A stretch of 64,000 nucleotides of DNA from Emydura subglobosa. Taxonomy: Eukaryota; Chordata; Testudines; Chelidae. Of this stretch, positions 33,060 to 44,231 are shown piece after piece. The stretch spans positions 91,371,313 through 91,435,312 of the forward strand of contig ML679946.1 in NCBI GenBank assembly GCA_007922225.1, in the 5' to 3' direction. Below the pieces are notes generated by a model. It did no database searches. It was not told the DNA's origin and saw nothing but the letters and a program-made list of their open reading frames with translations. Each line of letters begins with the position of its first letter. Position 1 is the stretch's first letter. A program made the position numbers and the translations under genes.

Positions 33060-33440
33060 GTTTTATGGTTCTGTTGGAAAACAGCTGTCATGAGAAGTCA
33101 TATTTAAAGAGGAAAAGGTGATTTCTCAGACCCAGTGCAATGGAGGACTTTGAATATCAGGGCAACAATTTCAAACTGGACTGTTTATCTATAGGGAGCC
33201 ACCACAGAGAGCAGAGTACCAAACTGTTCCACTTTCAGTGACCTGAATTGCTAACCAGATGGCCTGCTGTGTTTTTGCACCAGTTAAAACATGGTGAAGA
33301 TGTGTGTGTGTGACTTCATTCCTAGAACGAATGAGCTCCAGTACTCATGCCTGGATGACATGAATGTGTGGATCACTGGGGTCAGGCCTGAAAGAACTGC
33401 ATTCCTCTGGCCAGTTGTATTCCCCAGAGGGGACTAAATC
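33060..33440 (-). repeat. Old LINE (L2/CR1 clade) ORF fragment
   Basis: On the minus strand about 33105-33230 reads, with breaks, as TLCSLWWLPID...FKIVALIFKVLH-like sequence. This matches the LHWLP---R--FK-----FK-LH block near the C-terminus of L2/Rex-type ORF2. The remainder to 33440 is unassigned. Confidence 0.45.
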
Positions 33441-33559
33441 AGTTCACCTTCGCTTTGTAAGGCTATCTGACTGCAGGTGTGTCCATGTTGTGATAAGATT
33501 AGATGCAAAGCAAAATACAGGACAACACTGAAGCTATGCCATATGCTTAAAATGACAAT

Positions 33560-33882
33560 ACTCACTGATTTTGCATCAGTTTTGCTGCCTCTGCTGTATT
33601 TCCATCCCCACTTTTTGATACAATTGCAAGCAAGGTCTGAGTGTCTGATTGGCCCTCCCCTTGCTCAGCCAGCTGAAAGGGGGGGCACCTTATTTGCATG
33701 GGCTCTGTATCTGCATAAGCACACCTAGGTGCTGAGCAGCATGATGGGAAATGGTCAGTTTTGGCTATTGGGTTACAAATCACTGGAGAATTAACTGCAG
33801 GGGTAATGAAATGTTGTCTCCCTATTGTATAAACAGAGGGCAGCAGAACTGTGCTTAGTCTGCTTTGATGAAAGATTCACTT
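33560..33882 (+). repeat. Long LTR-like repeat (type 4), left part
   Basis: Recalled as a dispersed turtle repeat: GATTGGCCCTCCCC, a TATA-like GTATAAAC at 33828-33835 and AGCAGAACTGTGCTTAGTC. It stops at 33882 where the CR1 end TCATAGAATCA begins. I infer that it resumes at 35946. Confidence 0.45.
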
Positions 33883-33968
33883 TCATAGAATCACAGAATA
33901 TTAGAGTTGGAAGGGACCTCAGGAGGTCATCTAGTCCAACCCCCTGCTCAAAACAGGACTAACCTCAG

Positions 33969-34613
33969 CTATATCATCCCAGTCAGGGCTTTGTCAAGCC
34001 TCAGCTTAAAAACCTCTAAAGATGGAGATTCTACCACCTCTCTAGGTAACCCATTCCAGTGCTTCATCACCCTCCTAGTGAAAAACGTTTTCCTAATGTC
34101 CAACCTAGACCTCCCCCCCTGCAACTTGAGACTGTTGCTCCTTGTTCTGTCATCTGCCACCACTGAGAACAGCCTAGCCCCATCATCCCTGGAACCGCCT
34201 TTCAGGTAGTTAAGGGCTGCTATCAAATCCCCCCTCATTCTTCTCTTTTGCAGACTAAACAAGCCAAGTTCCCTTAGCCTCTCCTCATAAGTCCTGTGCT
34301 CCAGCCCCCTAATCATTTTTGTTGCCCTCCGCTGTACTCTCTCCAACTTGTCCACATCCTTTTTGTAGTGGGGGGCCCAAAACTGGACACAATATTCTAA
34401 ATGCGGCCTCACCAATGCCGAATAGAGGGGAATAATCACTTGCTGTGACCTGCTGGCAATGCCCCTCCTAATGCAGTCCAATATGCTATTAGTCTTCTTG
34501 ACAACCAGGGCACACTGCTGACTCATATCCAGCTTTTTATCCACTGTTACCCCCAGGTCCTTTTCTGCAGAGCTGCTGCCTAGCTTGTCGGTCCCCAGTC
34601 TATAGCCGTGCAT
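33969..34613 (-). pseudogene. CR1 ORF2, C-terminal part
   Basis: 214 residues after the in-frame stop at 34626-34628. It begins in the LGTDKLG...EKDLGVTVD segment, continues through [17 protein letters not shown] (about residues 63-79), the typical CR1/Jockey-clade post-RT region, and ends with [20 protein letters not shown] near the C-terminus. It is in phase with the RT frame upstream, so only the stop separates them. Confidence 0.95.
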
Positions 34614-34625
34614 GGGATTCTTCCT

Positions 34626-35285
34626 TCATAAGTGGAGGACTCTGCACTTGTCCTTGTTGAACCTCATTAGATTTCTTTTGGCCCAATCCTCCAGTTTGTT
34701 TAGGTCATTCTGTATCCTATCCCTACCCTCCAGGGTATCTACCACTCCCCCCAGCTTATTGTCATCCGCAAACTTGCTGAGGGTGCAATCTACCCCATCC
34801 TCCAGATCATTAATGAAGATGTTGAACAAAACTGGCCCCAGGACCGACCCCTGGGGCACTCCGCTTGTGACCGGCTGCCAGCTAGACATGGAGCCATTGA
34901 TCACTACTCGTTGAGCCCTATGCTCTAGCCAGTTCTCTATCCATTTTATAGTCCATTCATCCAACCCATACTTCTTTAACTTGCTGATAAGAATACTGTG
35001 TGAGACAGTATCAAAAGCTTTGCTAAAGTCAAGGTATATCACATCCACCGCCTTCCCTACATCCACAGAGCCAGTCACCTCATCATAGAAAGCAATCAGG
35101 TTGGTCACGCATGACTTTCCCTTGGTGAATCCGTGTTGACTGTTCCTGATCACCTTCCTCTCTTCCAAGTGCCTTAAAATGGATTCCTTAAGGACCTGCT
35201 CCATGATTTTTCCAGGGATTGAGGTGAGGCTGACCGGTCTGTAGTTCCCTGGATCCTCTTTCCTCCCTTTTTTGAAGATGGGCAC
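34626..35285 (-). pseudogene. CR1 ORF2, reverse-transcriptase core
   Basis: 219 residues with the whole RT core. [14 protein letters not shown] lies at 14-27, HGFTKGKSC at 51-59 and [12 protein letters not shown] at 85-96 (catalytic Asp). [11 protein letters not shown] lies at 141-151 and FADD at 172-175 (catalytic pair present). All catalytic residues look intact. It is cut on its 5' side by a frameshift near 35285-35300 and ends at the stop 34626-34628. CR1 RT primes on nicked chromosomal DNA during insertion. This copy is not functional as it stands. Confidence 0.95.
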
Positions 35286-35957
35286 TATATTTGCTTTTTC
35301 CAGTCCTCAGGGAACTCTCCCTGTTGCCACGAGCTTTCAGAGATAATAGCCAATGGCTCTGAAATCAGCTCAGCCAACTCCCTCAGCACCCTCGGGTGCA
35401 TTGCATCCGGCCCCATGGACTTGTGTATGTCTAATCCTTCTAAATAGTCTTGGACCTGTTCCTTCAGCACTGTGGGATGTTCGCCTCCTTCCCATTCTGT
35501 GCCACCCAGTGCAGCAGTCTGAGAGCTGATCTTGTCTGTGAAGACAGAGGCAAAAAAGGTATTGAGTACCTCAGCTTTCTCCACATCCTCCATCACTAGA
35601 TTGCCTCCCTCATTCTCTAAGGGGCCCACACTTTCCCTAATCTTCCTTCTTGTTCCCCTTCACGTCCCTTGCTAGCTGCAACTCCAATTGTGCTTTGGCC
35701 TTCCTGATTTCATTCCTGCATGTTCGAGCAGTATTTTTATAATCCTCCCTAGTCATCTGACCAAGCTTCCACTTCTTGTAAGCTTCTTTTTTGCGTTTAA
35801 GTTCGCCAAAGACTTCTTTGTTAAGCCAAGCTGGATGCCTACCATATTTGCTATTCTTTCTGCACATCGGGATGGTTTGCTCCTGTGCCCTCAATAAGGT
35901 CTCTTTAAAATACAGCCAGCTCTCTTTCATCTGAACAGAACTCAGCAAAAGAGGCAT
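35285..35957 (-). pseudogene. CR1 ORF2, linker between endonuclease and RT
   Basis: Two minus frames (35285-35629 and 35637-35957) in different phases. The first holds [15 protein letters not shown] (about residues 24-38) and FPEDWKK just before the RT core. The second has the Lys/Arg-rich WLNKEVFGELKRKKEAYKKW segment. The endonuclease domain lies further 5' and is lost at the truncation near 35945. The first dozen residues of the second frame come from flanking DNA. Confidence 0.92.
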
Positions 35958-36845
35958 TTGGATGCAAACGACTGTAAAATAAAGCAGGGAGAGGCAGTGA
36001 CATTGGTGTCTTGCTGAGGGTGTACCAGTCCTACCAAAGGGTTATTTTTAGACATGGATTGGCTTTTTCTTTTCAGTGTTAAAGGGTATAATTAATTAGT
36101 CCTTTTAGAATCTTTTGTTTTCTTAAAAAGCAGGGACATTACTCCTATGTCGGGGAAGGTTTTCCCATGAATGAAAGTTGACAGCTGAAACTCACTAAGA
36201 GCTGACATCACTAAAGGAGGTGGCATACTTTAAGCAGAGGGAAGGTGCTGAGGCTCAGAGGCAGTGAGAGCTAGGGTGGTGGGAGCCAGCAGAGGGGACT
36301 CAGTGAGGCCCAGAGGTCGTGGGAGTCTGCAGGTGATCAGAGGCAGCAGTAGAGGGGGCCTGCCGGTGGTGGGAGTCTGAAGAGGTTGGATGCCTGCAGG
36401 CAGCAGGAGCCAGCAGAGGAGACCAGTTAAGCCCGTGTCTGGCTAGTAGCAGGAGCCAGCAGTGGGGACTGGCAGAGCCCCACCACGGAGAGGTGGACAG
36501 TGCAGCTACGACGGTCAGTAGGGCAGGGGAAAGCAAGCAGGGAGAGACGAAGAACACGCCTCATGTACTCTGGGGGAAGAGGGGTTCGGCTCACCATGCT
36601 CATGAATTCTGTTTGCACTGTTTTCCCAGACCAGTGCTGTGTTTCTTCCTTCCTGTTATGAAAAGGTTTACTTTCTACACTCAGACTCTGTGCTTGCGAG
36701 AGGGGAAGTATTGCCCTTTGGGGGTGCCCAGGGGACAGTGTGTGATTTCCCAGGTGATTGGGTGGGGGCTCGAGCCGGTTTGGTGTTGTATCATTGACAG
36801 GGACCCCTAAATACAGAACCCGGCCCTTTGCCGCTGTCGTTTCTG
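35946..36845 (+). repeat. Long LTR-like repeat (type 4), right part
   Basis: Continues the repeat interrupted at 33882. Recalled phrases are GGGTTATTTTTAGACATGGATTGG, AATCTTTTGTTTTCTTAAAAA, then GGTTTACTTTCTACACTCAG, AGGGGAAGTATTGCCC and GGGGCTCGAGCCGGTTT. It ends near CAGAAAGGTTACA. An 85-aa minus frame and a 105-aa + frame inside are unrelated to any protein I know. Membership with 33560-33882 is inference. Confidence 0.5.
36270..36480 (+). repeat. Imperfect minisatellite, GGGAGCCAGCAGAGGGGAC-type
   Basis: GTGGGAGCCAGCAGAGGGGA at about 36280 recurs with changes as GTGGGAGTCTGCAG (36321), GTGGGAGTCTGAAG (36370), CAGGAGCCAGCAGAGGAGAC (36403) and CAGGAGCCAGCAGTGGGGAC (36450). Spacing is irregular (about 35-50 bp). 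It lies inside the type 4 repeat and may vary in copy number. Confidence 0.7.
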
Positions 36846-36964
36846 CCTGGCAGAAAGGTTACACAATAGTTTTCTTACGATACGATGCTACAGTAAGATA
36901 AAGAGAAAAGACTGACAGCATCTAATGATGGCACCAGTATCATCATTTCTAAATATGTAACATG

Positions 36965-37215
36965 GAGCATTCACTAGCGAACCCACACAACATCCCTGTA
37001 AGGTCATATTTTTATCTCCATCGTACAGATGAGGACAATTAATGTGGAGTGATGTAGGGCTGGTTTCTGCACCACTAAAGTTAATAGTTGGTTTCAGCCA
37101 GAGTGAAGATCAGGCTCTGAATGATTTGTTTAAGCCCAGAATGAGTCAGTGTGGAAGCAGAGAAGAAAATTAATTTCCTGGTTCCCAGTCCTGTGCTCAG
37201 ACTACTCTCTCAGTG
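36965..37215 (-). repeat. MIR-like SINE, minus orientation, diverged
   Basis: CAACATCCCTGTAAGGTC...CAGATGAGGACAATTAA corresponds to the core/tail. CCTGGTTCCCAGTCCTGTGCTC...ACTACTCTCT corresponds to the tRNA-like head in reverse complement. A stretch in between does not match. Confidence 0.55.
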
Positions 37216-38342
37216 GCTTATCAGCCTGCATGTTGGTAAGGATAAGCACCACACATGCCTAGCTGAATGCACCTCACATTCAGTTAGTCTTTCACTCTGA
37301 GAAAAGTTTGGGCTTGTACTAGGAGCAAAGGGTTTATGTATTTCCCACACTGTGGCAGCAGGCGCCCTTCACTGTTAAGAGTGTTCAATCAGACTGACAG
37401 ATAAAGATTGCCTTTGGGTTTAATTCATTATTCTGTCAAGGATTTAGCTATGTCAACCAATTAAAAATTATGTGCGACCAGTTGAAAATAATTGTACTTG
37501 TTAGTTTTTCCCAATGACTGTAATGTCGAATTCTTGAGAGAATAGTGATTTGTGAGTGATGCCAGTTTCTTGTAGTTTCATCCTTTTCCAGCTCTGTATT
37601 TTATACTCCCTCAGGAGTTCCCCCCCCCCCAAAATGGCATCTTTTTATTTAATAGACCCTTCTGACCTTTTCTGAAATGCAGAGATTATCTGCAGACTTC
37701 CTTAACCTTGACCCATGTTGCCATGTCATATGAATTATTCAGAAAGTTTCATTTTTGAAGTGGGCACTAATTATATAACTTAACTCCCAGATAAAACATA
37801 CACAGAGAACTTGAAGAGGCCCCACAAGACTTTCTTCCCCTGAAGTGGAGTTTTGGTGTATAAATTATACACATAATGGATTTCAACGCTTTCTGTATAC
37901 TTATTGGCATTTTAATTTTTAAAGTTTTAGGCTTTTTCTCAGACCACAGCTTGTCTCTCTCCCATTATTATTATTATTTTTTTTTATTTTGTTGCTATTT
38001 TTCCTTTTAGGTCATATTAAATGCTCAAAGTACTGTAATGTGAAAAGTGAATTTGTAACTCCAGCACTAGATTCAAGAAAACACTGATAGATTACAGAGC
38101 AACGTATTTTGTGTCTAAGTGATATAGTCAGAAGGACCATGCTCCTGCCAATTCCACTGTCTTCAGTACTTGATTTCTTACTTGTTTGGAATTGCAGCTG
38201 TGGATTAGGACTAAGCATCACCATGTACCCAGGAACTGTGTGGAAGACCAATTAAATTGCATCAGAAAATAAAATCATTTACTATTTGTGCTGGTGATTG
38301 CTCTGTTGCCCAGATCTTCATTTTCCTCTGAATCATTATGTT
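37216..38342. other. Unassigned
   Basis: Homopolymer C near 37621-37630 and an (ATT)n/T-run at 37966-37990. No gene or other repeat. Confidence 0.45.
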
Positions 38343-38735
38343 TTAGAGCCGGTGGGAAAATGGAATTTCAGTTCTGTGGGACGAATATTCAACACTTTGA
38401 AATTTCCTTTCATACCCAATCAGGCAAAAAAGTTGACATTTACCACAGAACAGAAATCCCAAAATATTTCATTTCAGAAACATTCAAACAATATTACTGA
38501 AACATTTAATGTCTAAACATTATACTATAATAAATATGAGTATTAAATAAAAATAAAGATATATTGCATTTAATTAAGTAAAATGACAGTGAGAAAGGCA
38601 AAACAAATTACTTTATTTTGATTCAAACTCTTTTTAAAAAATTTCCATTGAAAATGTCATCAAAATCAGCACCTTCCTGCAAAACATTAAGATTTCAAAA
38701 CAGCATTTTCCAACAGAAAATGACCAGGTCTATTG
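38343..38735. mobile_element. AT-rich foldback element, 'AGAGCTGG' family, copy 1
   Basis: Left end TTAGAGCCGGTGGGAAAATGG pairs with right end AACAGAAAATGACCAGGTCTA. The interior is full of GAAATTTC/TTTCATTT-type AT-rich palindromic phrases. Copies 2 and 3 are at 41040 and 44770. Non-coding and MITE-like. Confidence 0.65.
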
Positions 38736-41039
38736 AATTTCCCATTTTTATATTTGTCTTGAAGTTATAACACTAGAAATATGCCATTTGATTGCCTGGC
38801 TTTTTACACTGTGGGAAATTCACTCTTCTCCTTGAGCTTGGGAGTTTCCATCTGGTTGACCATAGCTGTGTACAAGAGATCCTAAATTCTGTGCCAAATG
38901 CTCATTAAAACTCAGCCTGAGCATCCCTCCTCAGGTCTTCTTTAATTTCCTAGTTAGATAGTCATGCAACGGGACCTACACCTCGGCTGCCTGGCAGAAC
39001 CACATTTGTGGGAAGGAAGCAAGGGAGGAGGTAAGCTTCGGATTCAATGTGTGAGGTTGGATGGCTGAGGAGTGTACGGGGGTAGTGGCCAGAGATGATT
39101 TAGGTCTGTGGGATTGCTGCTCTCCCTGTGATGATTCGGATGCCAGGGGGAGGAGGGGGCTCTGACTCACCCCCGGTTGCATCTCTCCCTGAGCTAGCCC
39201 CACTGCTAATAGAACTGGTATCCCTAACCCGACTCCCAAATCATGGCCTGGCAGGTTGCCTCAGGCCCCGTGCAATGATGCTGGCAGCAGTGACATGAAT
39301 ATCTGGGCAACCATCCATCAGGCAACCCCTGCTAGGATCAGCTGTGTCCAGTGTGTTGCTAGAAGACTGACTCCACAGTAGCACAGCACCACTCAGATTT
39401 GAGCTGATCCAGCCTGATTTCTTTGGGTGCAATTGCACCCATTGGCCCCATTTAAAGCTGCCTCAGAAGCTAGTTTCTGGAGTTGTACAGGTTATTGCTG
39501 CTGTGATTCTTGGACCATCAACTGGCTTGCTACCATTACCACATCCACTGCTGCTGTGCAGCTATTTGGTATTGCTGCAGCTGTGCCAATCATTTAATCA
39601 AATCCCACATTTTCCCTTTTAAGTAATGGGGTTTCATGGTCCTTTTGACTATATCACTTGAAGTAGAAGTCCTGGGATTGCTTTAGCTGAAAATTCCTTT
39701 TTCCTGAGCATCTTTATTTTGAACTGCTCCAGCTGGAGAACATGAGAGACAGAGAGAAAAAAAACAAACCTAATCTCAGGAGTTGTCCCTGACACTCTTC
39801 AGATCTGTCCACCTCATGTATTGCCTCCCGCCTCCAGGCATTAGTCCCAAATGTCTTCATGAACACAGAACTCGTGTAGAGGATCAGTGATTTGCAGAAG
39901 GTCAGGTCAGACCAGGAACTATTAAACTAAGGTTTCCTTTAAAACAGACAAACAAAAAATATCTTCATGTGTGTCATGGAGCAGAGGAAAAAATAATTTT
40001 TGTTAGGTCCTGCTCTGTCATACAGACCACCATCCTCCAGTCTACCGATCCCTTTTTTTCTTCCAGTGTTGGTATCTATTTGTAATTATAACACTGGAAA
40101 TGTGGTAGTTCACAATGCCCGTTATGCTCCTTGTAACATGTTATTGTGGGGTACCTTGCAGGTGCTGCTGTCTCCTCCTCAAACTGGGTGGTTTCTTCCT
40201 TGAGTTGCAGGATGTCCTCTTAAAATCCCATCTAGTCAAAGACAGGTGCTTTCAGGAGGCTGTAGTTCTTTGCCAACTCTTCCTCCTACAGCCTAATAAG
40301 CCTGAGCTCCCCTCTGAGGAAAGGGGCCAGTCTGGGAGCTCAGGACTCCCTGCCCCACCTGCCAACCATGGACACCCTCTCAACAATTGCTAATGATGCC
40401 TCCAGCTCTTCCTCAGATTTCCAGTCAGACAGTCCATGTTGGGATTAACACATGAGCTGCTTTTACCCCTCTGCCCCTCAACGTTTAAGACCAGTTTTTG
40501 GAAGTATGTGCCCCCAAGTCTTTACTAAGAAATGATCAAACATAAGGCACTGTGTCTTTTTGTGTGTTTATATGGCACCTGCCAAAAGGGGACCTATTCC
40601 TGATTGCGCTTTTGGGTACCACTGTATAAAAGTAATCATAATAAGCAGCTCTAGGGATGGAGCAGGATGTTATATCCCTCCCAAAGACACAAAGCCCATG
40701 AACCTAGTTGGCTGGTTTGTAAAAATGTGCATGTCCATCCACTCTTGCAGGAGATACAAAGCATGCCCCTGCAGTAGACATTATTTTAAAATGCTTTCCA
40801 TCCAAAATAGATTTAATTGAATTTTTAAGTGCTCCCACAAATGCTTTCTGGGGGAATTGTACCGCTCCCTGCACAACACACCCATCAAGCAACTTCGCCT
40901 GGGGAACTAAGTGGTGGTTTGGTGGCAGGGGAAGGGGATGATTCATGTACCCATTATGGTGAGGCTTTGGGGCTATGAGTTGAGTTGGAATAATGAGTGC
41001 TGCCCCTTCATGAATTCGGAACTCCTGGGTCTGTGATAA
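38736..41039. other. Unassigned, 2.3 kb
   Basis: No gene, repeat or palindrome recognised. Frames such as 38976-39239 (-) and 40115-40393 (+) have no domain. Confidence 0.4.
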
Positions 41040-41218
41040 CTAGAGCTGGCCAGAAAATGGAATCTCTGTCTTGCAAAGAGTTTAAAATTTTGTTCGGTCT
41101 CTCCTTAGGGACACAAAGCCACAAGCTCGAAGTTTTTCTCAAAATGAAATATTCCAAAATATTTGACTTGGAACAGGAAACCAAAGAGTGGCCATTTTTG
41201 TTTCAATTTCTAGTGCAT
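41040..41218. mobile_element. AT-rich foldback element, 'AGAGCTGG' family, copy 2
   Basis: Begins CTAGAGCTGGCCAGAAAATGG, the best-preserved terminus of the family. The interior has AAATATTCCAAAATATTTG. The right end is decayed (GGCCATTTTTGTTTCAATTTC). Confidence 0.6.
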
Positions 41219-41974
41219 CAGCTAGTCAGGGGAAGGGCAAGAGGAAGGTTGGTTAGGTTGGGCTGATTGACAAACATAAAATTAGATAAACAACAAAGAA
41301 ATAAATCCTCCCCATCCCTATAATGGGAGATGAGGGGGAGGGAGCAAGAGACGGATAGACACTTCACCACTCCAGGAGGGGATCCAACTTCTGGCAGCCA
41401 AATATGGCCATCTGCCACCACTGTGAAAGGAGCTCCCTGTATACAGTGGGAACTTCCCCCCAAGTGTTCCCCTCCAAGCCATGTCCAATAGAGGTGGAGG
41501 CAGTGATCTTTCAACCCCATCCTCTCCAGAACTGAAGTAGTGGAGCAAAGTTTTAGAGGAAGACGATGGTCTCTGGGCATTAGCCTGCCAGGAGTCAGCC
41601 TCCAGAAAAGCAGCAGCCTCATGTGCTGCTGGACTAAATGGAGTTGAGCTAACCTTCTCCTGTCCATTACTATCATTACTATCACCACCTCCTGAATCCT
41701 AAGTGATGGATAGTGCCTCAGGGAAATACTCCTCTGGGGGAGCTGCCACAGGTCAGGTGGATTCTGCTGGTTTCTTTACCTTCACTTCCTTGGGTTCATG
41801 GTTCAGAGCTTCCACAACAGCTTCTCCACTGAGCAATCCCAAGCTTCAAGAGCCAATTTTCTTCCTTACCCTAAGAAAGCTATAGCTTCCCAGCAGCCTC
41901 ACACTGAGTTCTGTGGGTTCCTCTAATACAGCTCTCAGATGGGGAGTGTGAGAGATAGGGTAACACTGCTTGCA
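41219..41974. other. Unassigned
   Basis: The 156-aa minus frame at 41218-41688 is long for chance but has no recognisable domain, and two other overlapping frames are equally open. I do not call it a gene. Confidence 0.4.
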
Positions 41975-42248
41975 TTAGCAATGAGAGTCCTGTAGACTAA
42001 CAAATTTAATTTCTGCAAGCATAAGCTTTCGTGGGCTGTAACTCACTTCATCAGATGCAAGAAATAGAAATCAAATGGCAGGTATATATATATACATCTA
42101 AGTTTAAGGAACAACAATGGGGAAGTCGTTGAGGCCTATTCACAACCATTGATTAGGAGGTGAGAATTACTTCTTGTAATGAGATAGCCATTCCAAGTCC
42201 CTGTTTAAACCCAGTTTGATAGTGTCAAGTTTGCAGATCAGTTCAAAC

Positions 42249-42701
42249 TCAGCAGTTTTCTCCCTGAAGTCTGTTTTTGAAGTTTTTTTGTAAAAGTATG
42301 GCAACTTTCAAGTCATTTACAAAGTGTCCTGAGAGACTGAAGTGCTTTCCAACTGGTTTATGGGTGTTTCTATTTTTTATGTCTGATTTGTGTCCATTTA
42401 TTCTTTTGTGTAGTGACAGTCCGGTTTGGCCAATGTACATGGCAGTGGGACATTGCTGGCACATGATGGCATATATTACATTAGTAGATGTGCAGGTGAA
42501 TGAGTTCCTTATGGTGTGGCTGATGTGGTTAGGGCCTGTGATGGTGTCACTAGAGTCGATGTGGGGGCAGAGCTGGCAACGGGGTTTGTTGCAGGGATAG
42601 GTTCCTGCGTTGGTGTTCTTCTTGTATGGTGTACGGTTGCTGGAGAGTATTTGTTTCAGGTTGGGGGGCTGTCTGTAAGCAAGGATAGGTCTGTCTCCCA
42701 C
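42249..42701 (-). pseudogene. Penelope-like GIY-YIG endonuclease domain
   Basis: 150 residues. Cys37, Cys42 and Cys45 (CNKPRCQLC) form the cysteine-rich linker typical of endonuclease-bearing Penelope-like elements. The GIY-YIG core is spread over VIYAIMCQQC (75-84) and MYIGQTGLSLHKRINGH (88-104), with Arg100 in the catalytic Arg position, followed by PVGKHFSLSGH (116-126), which carries the conserved His/Phe region. In this family the domain nicks target DNA for insertion. The frame is open here, but RT and endonuclease must be one protein and the joining frame is broken. Confidence 0.92.
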
Positions 42702-42830
42702 AGCTTGAGCGAGTGAGGGATCATCTGCTAGGATAGGTTGTAGATCCTTAACGATGTGTTGTAGAGATTTTAGCTGCGGGCTGTAGGTGATGGCCAGTGG
42801 TGTTCTGTTGTTTTCTTTGTCGGGTCTGTC

Positions 42831-43283
42831 CTATAGTAGGTGACTTCTGGGTACTTGTCTGGCTCTGTCAATTTGTTTCTTCACCTCTCCAGATGGGTAT
42901 TGAAGTTTTAATAATGTTTTATGGAGATCCTGTAGGTGTTTGTCTCTGTCTGAGGGATCGGAGCAAATCTGGTTGTATCTTAAGGCTTGGCTGTAGACAA
43001 TGGATCGTGTAGTGTGTCCAGGGTGGAAGCTGGAGGCATGAAGATATGTATTGTGGTCAGTTGGTTTTCGGTATAGGGTGGTATTAATGTGACCATCCTT
43101 TATTTGTATTGTAGTGTCCAGGAAGTGGATTTCTTGTGTAGACTGGTCCAGGCTGAGGTTGATGGTGGGGTGGAAATTATTGAAATCACAGTGGAATTCT
43201 TCGAGGGACTCTTTCCCGTGTGTCCAGATGATGAAAATGTCATCAATGTAGTGTAGGTAAAGGAGAGGTGCTTGGGGATGCAT
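42831..43283 (-). pseudogene. Penelope-like RT, motif C to thumb
   Basis: 150 residues. YIDDIFIIW at 12-20 carries both catalytic Asp of RT motif [13 protein letters not shown] (about 31-42) and IHFLDTTI (about 47-54) follow. TTLYRKPTDHNTYLHASSFHPGH (about 64-86) is the Penelope-family signature, matched in the decayed 15.7-kb copy. The catalytic pair is intact. Confidence 0.93.
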
Positions 43284-43339
43284 TGTTCTAGGTCAGCCAT
43301 AAAAATGTTGGCATACTGTGGGGCCATGCGGGTGCCCAT
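43100..43339 (-). pseudogene. Penelope-like RT, motif B segment
   Basis: The first 19 or so residues, [19 protein letters not shown], are RT motif B. After that this phase leaves the protein, which continues in the 42831-43283 frame. Confidence 0.9.
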
Positions 43340-43664
43340 AACTGTGCCACTGACTTGAAGGTATAGATTGGTTCCAAATCTGAAAGTAGTTGGGGGTCAG
43401 GACAAAGACACATAGTTCAGCTACCAGGTGTGACATATCATTATCAGCAAAAATGTTCCTGATGGCTTGTAGTCCATATTTGTGTGGAATGTTGGTGTAG
43501 AGAGCTTCTACATCCATAGTGGCTAGGATAGTGTTTTCTGGGAGATCACAGATCAATTGTAGTTTTCTCAGGAAGTCAGTGGTATCATGAAGATAGCTGG
43601 GAGTGCTGGTGGCATAGGGCCTGAGGAGAGAGTCCATATAGCCAGACAGTCCAGTGAGCAGCAA
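43293..43664 (-). pseudogene. Penelope-like RT, motif A segment
   Basis: 123 residues. SLLRPYATSTPSYLHDTTDF lies at 12-31 and TMDVEALYTNIPH at 49-61 with catalytic Asp51 (motif A). The protein phase is lost at about residue 95, where it continues in the 43100-43339 frame. The start Met is simply the first in frame; earlier RT sequence is truncated. Confidence 0.92.
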
Positions 43665-43672
43665 CAGAAAAA

Positions 43673-44231
43673 TACTTTTATTTGTTCAAGATCCTGACAT
43701 ATATTCCTTCGAATGCTCTCTTTTCATTGTTCAAAACTGTGGGCAGGCTATGTGAGGTGGAATCCATTAATATGTCTTGCTTCACAGCAGCAGCCATCAG
43801 CTGTGGGGTAAGAGAGAGACACAATACTTGTTGCTGGGCATCCCTGCTCTAATGCAGTTTCAAACCTTAAGCCAGGGAGCCTGACCAGGAACAGAGAGCT
43901 ACCACTCACACTGTAACTTCATGTTGTTGGAGACCCAGTACAATTTGAGTTGCTTGACCACTGTCCTACAGGCCTAGAATAGCTTCAGTTCCTTGCTTGG
44001 CTATTCTGACCCCTGTAGCATGACATCTTCCAGTTGGCAGAGACTGAATAACCTTATAGATGTCTCAGTTTCTGCACACCATGGCACAGAATAAGACAAA
44101 ATACAGATACTGTATGCTTGCAGCTGCACAGATAATGGTGATGGGAACAACAAGTTATCTTTGAACGTCTGGGGGGTACACTGTTTTACTACCAAGGGGC
44201 ATACTTTAACTCTGCCCCTCATATCACCAGA
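43673..44231. other. Unassigned
   Basis: Lies between the Penelope-like element and the LTR-like unit. No gene or repeat identified. Confidence 0.35.

Larger units (their letters stand above)
33883..35945 (-). mobile_element. Young CR1 LINE, 5'-truncated, about 2.06 kb
   Basis: Minus-strand CR1 with an almost continuous ORF2 from the endonuclease-RT linker to the C-terminus, then the 3' UTR ending in TCATAGAATCACAGAATATT in reverse complement. The ORF is broken only near 35629-35637 (small frameshift), near 35285-35300 (single-base-type frameshift) and at 34626-34628 (in-frame stop). This is the best-preserved element in the window. It sits in one uninterrupted block with different repeat sequence on both sides. 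Confidence 0.97.
41975..43672 (-). mobile_element. Penelope-like element with RT and GIY-YIG endonuclease
   Basis: On the minus strand: an RT with motifs A, B and C (43664 down to 42831), a cysteine-rich linker and a GIY-YIG endonuclease (42701-42249), then a terminal region. Its + strand start is GTCCTGTAGACTAACAAATT...GCATAAGCTTTCGTGGGCTG...TCACTTCATCAGATGCA, a well-known end of reptile Penelope-like elements. Motifs are intact but the RT is split by frame breaks near 43290-43340, 43255-43285 and 42700-42830. The RT N-terminus is missing beyond 43672. It is a different subfamily from the 15.7-kb element. Confidence 0.93.

Noticed and set aside
41218..41688. 156-aa minus frame
   Set aside because: Low-complexity-like composition, an overlapping alternative phase, and no motif. 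It extends into the AT-rich foldback element.
42277..43012. Three + strand frames over the Penelope-like element
   Set aside because: They are shadows of the minus-strand GIY-YIG and RT frames.
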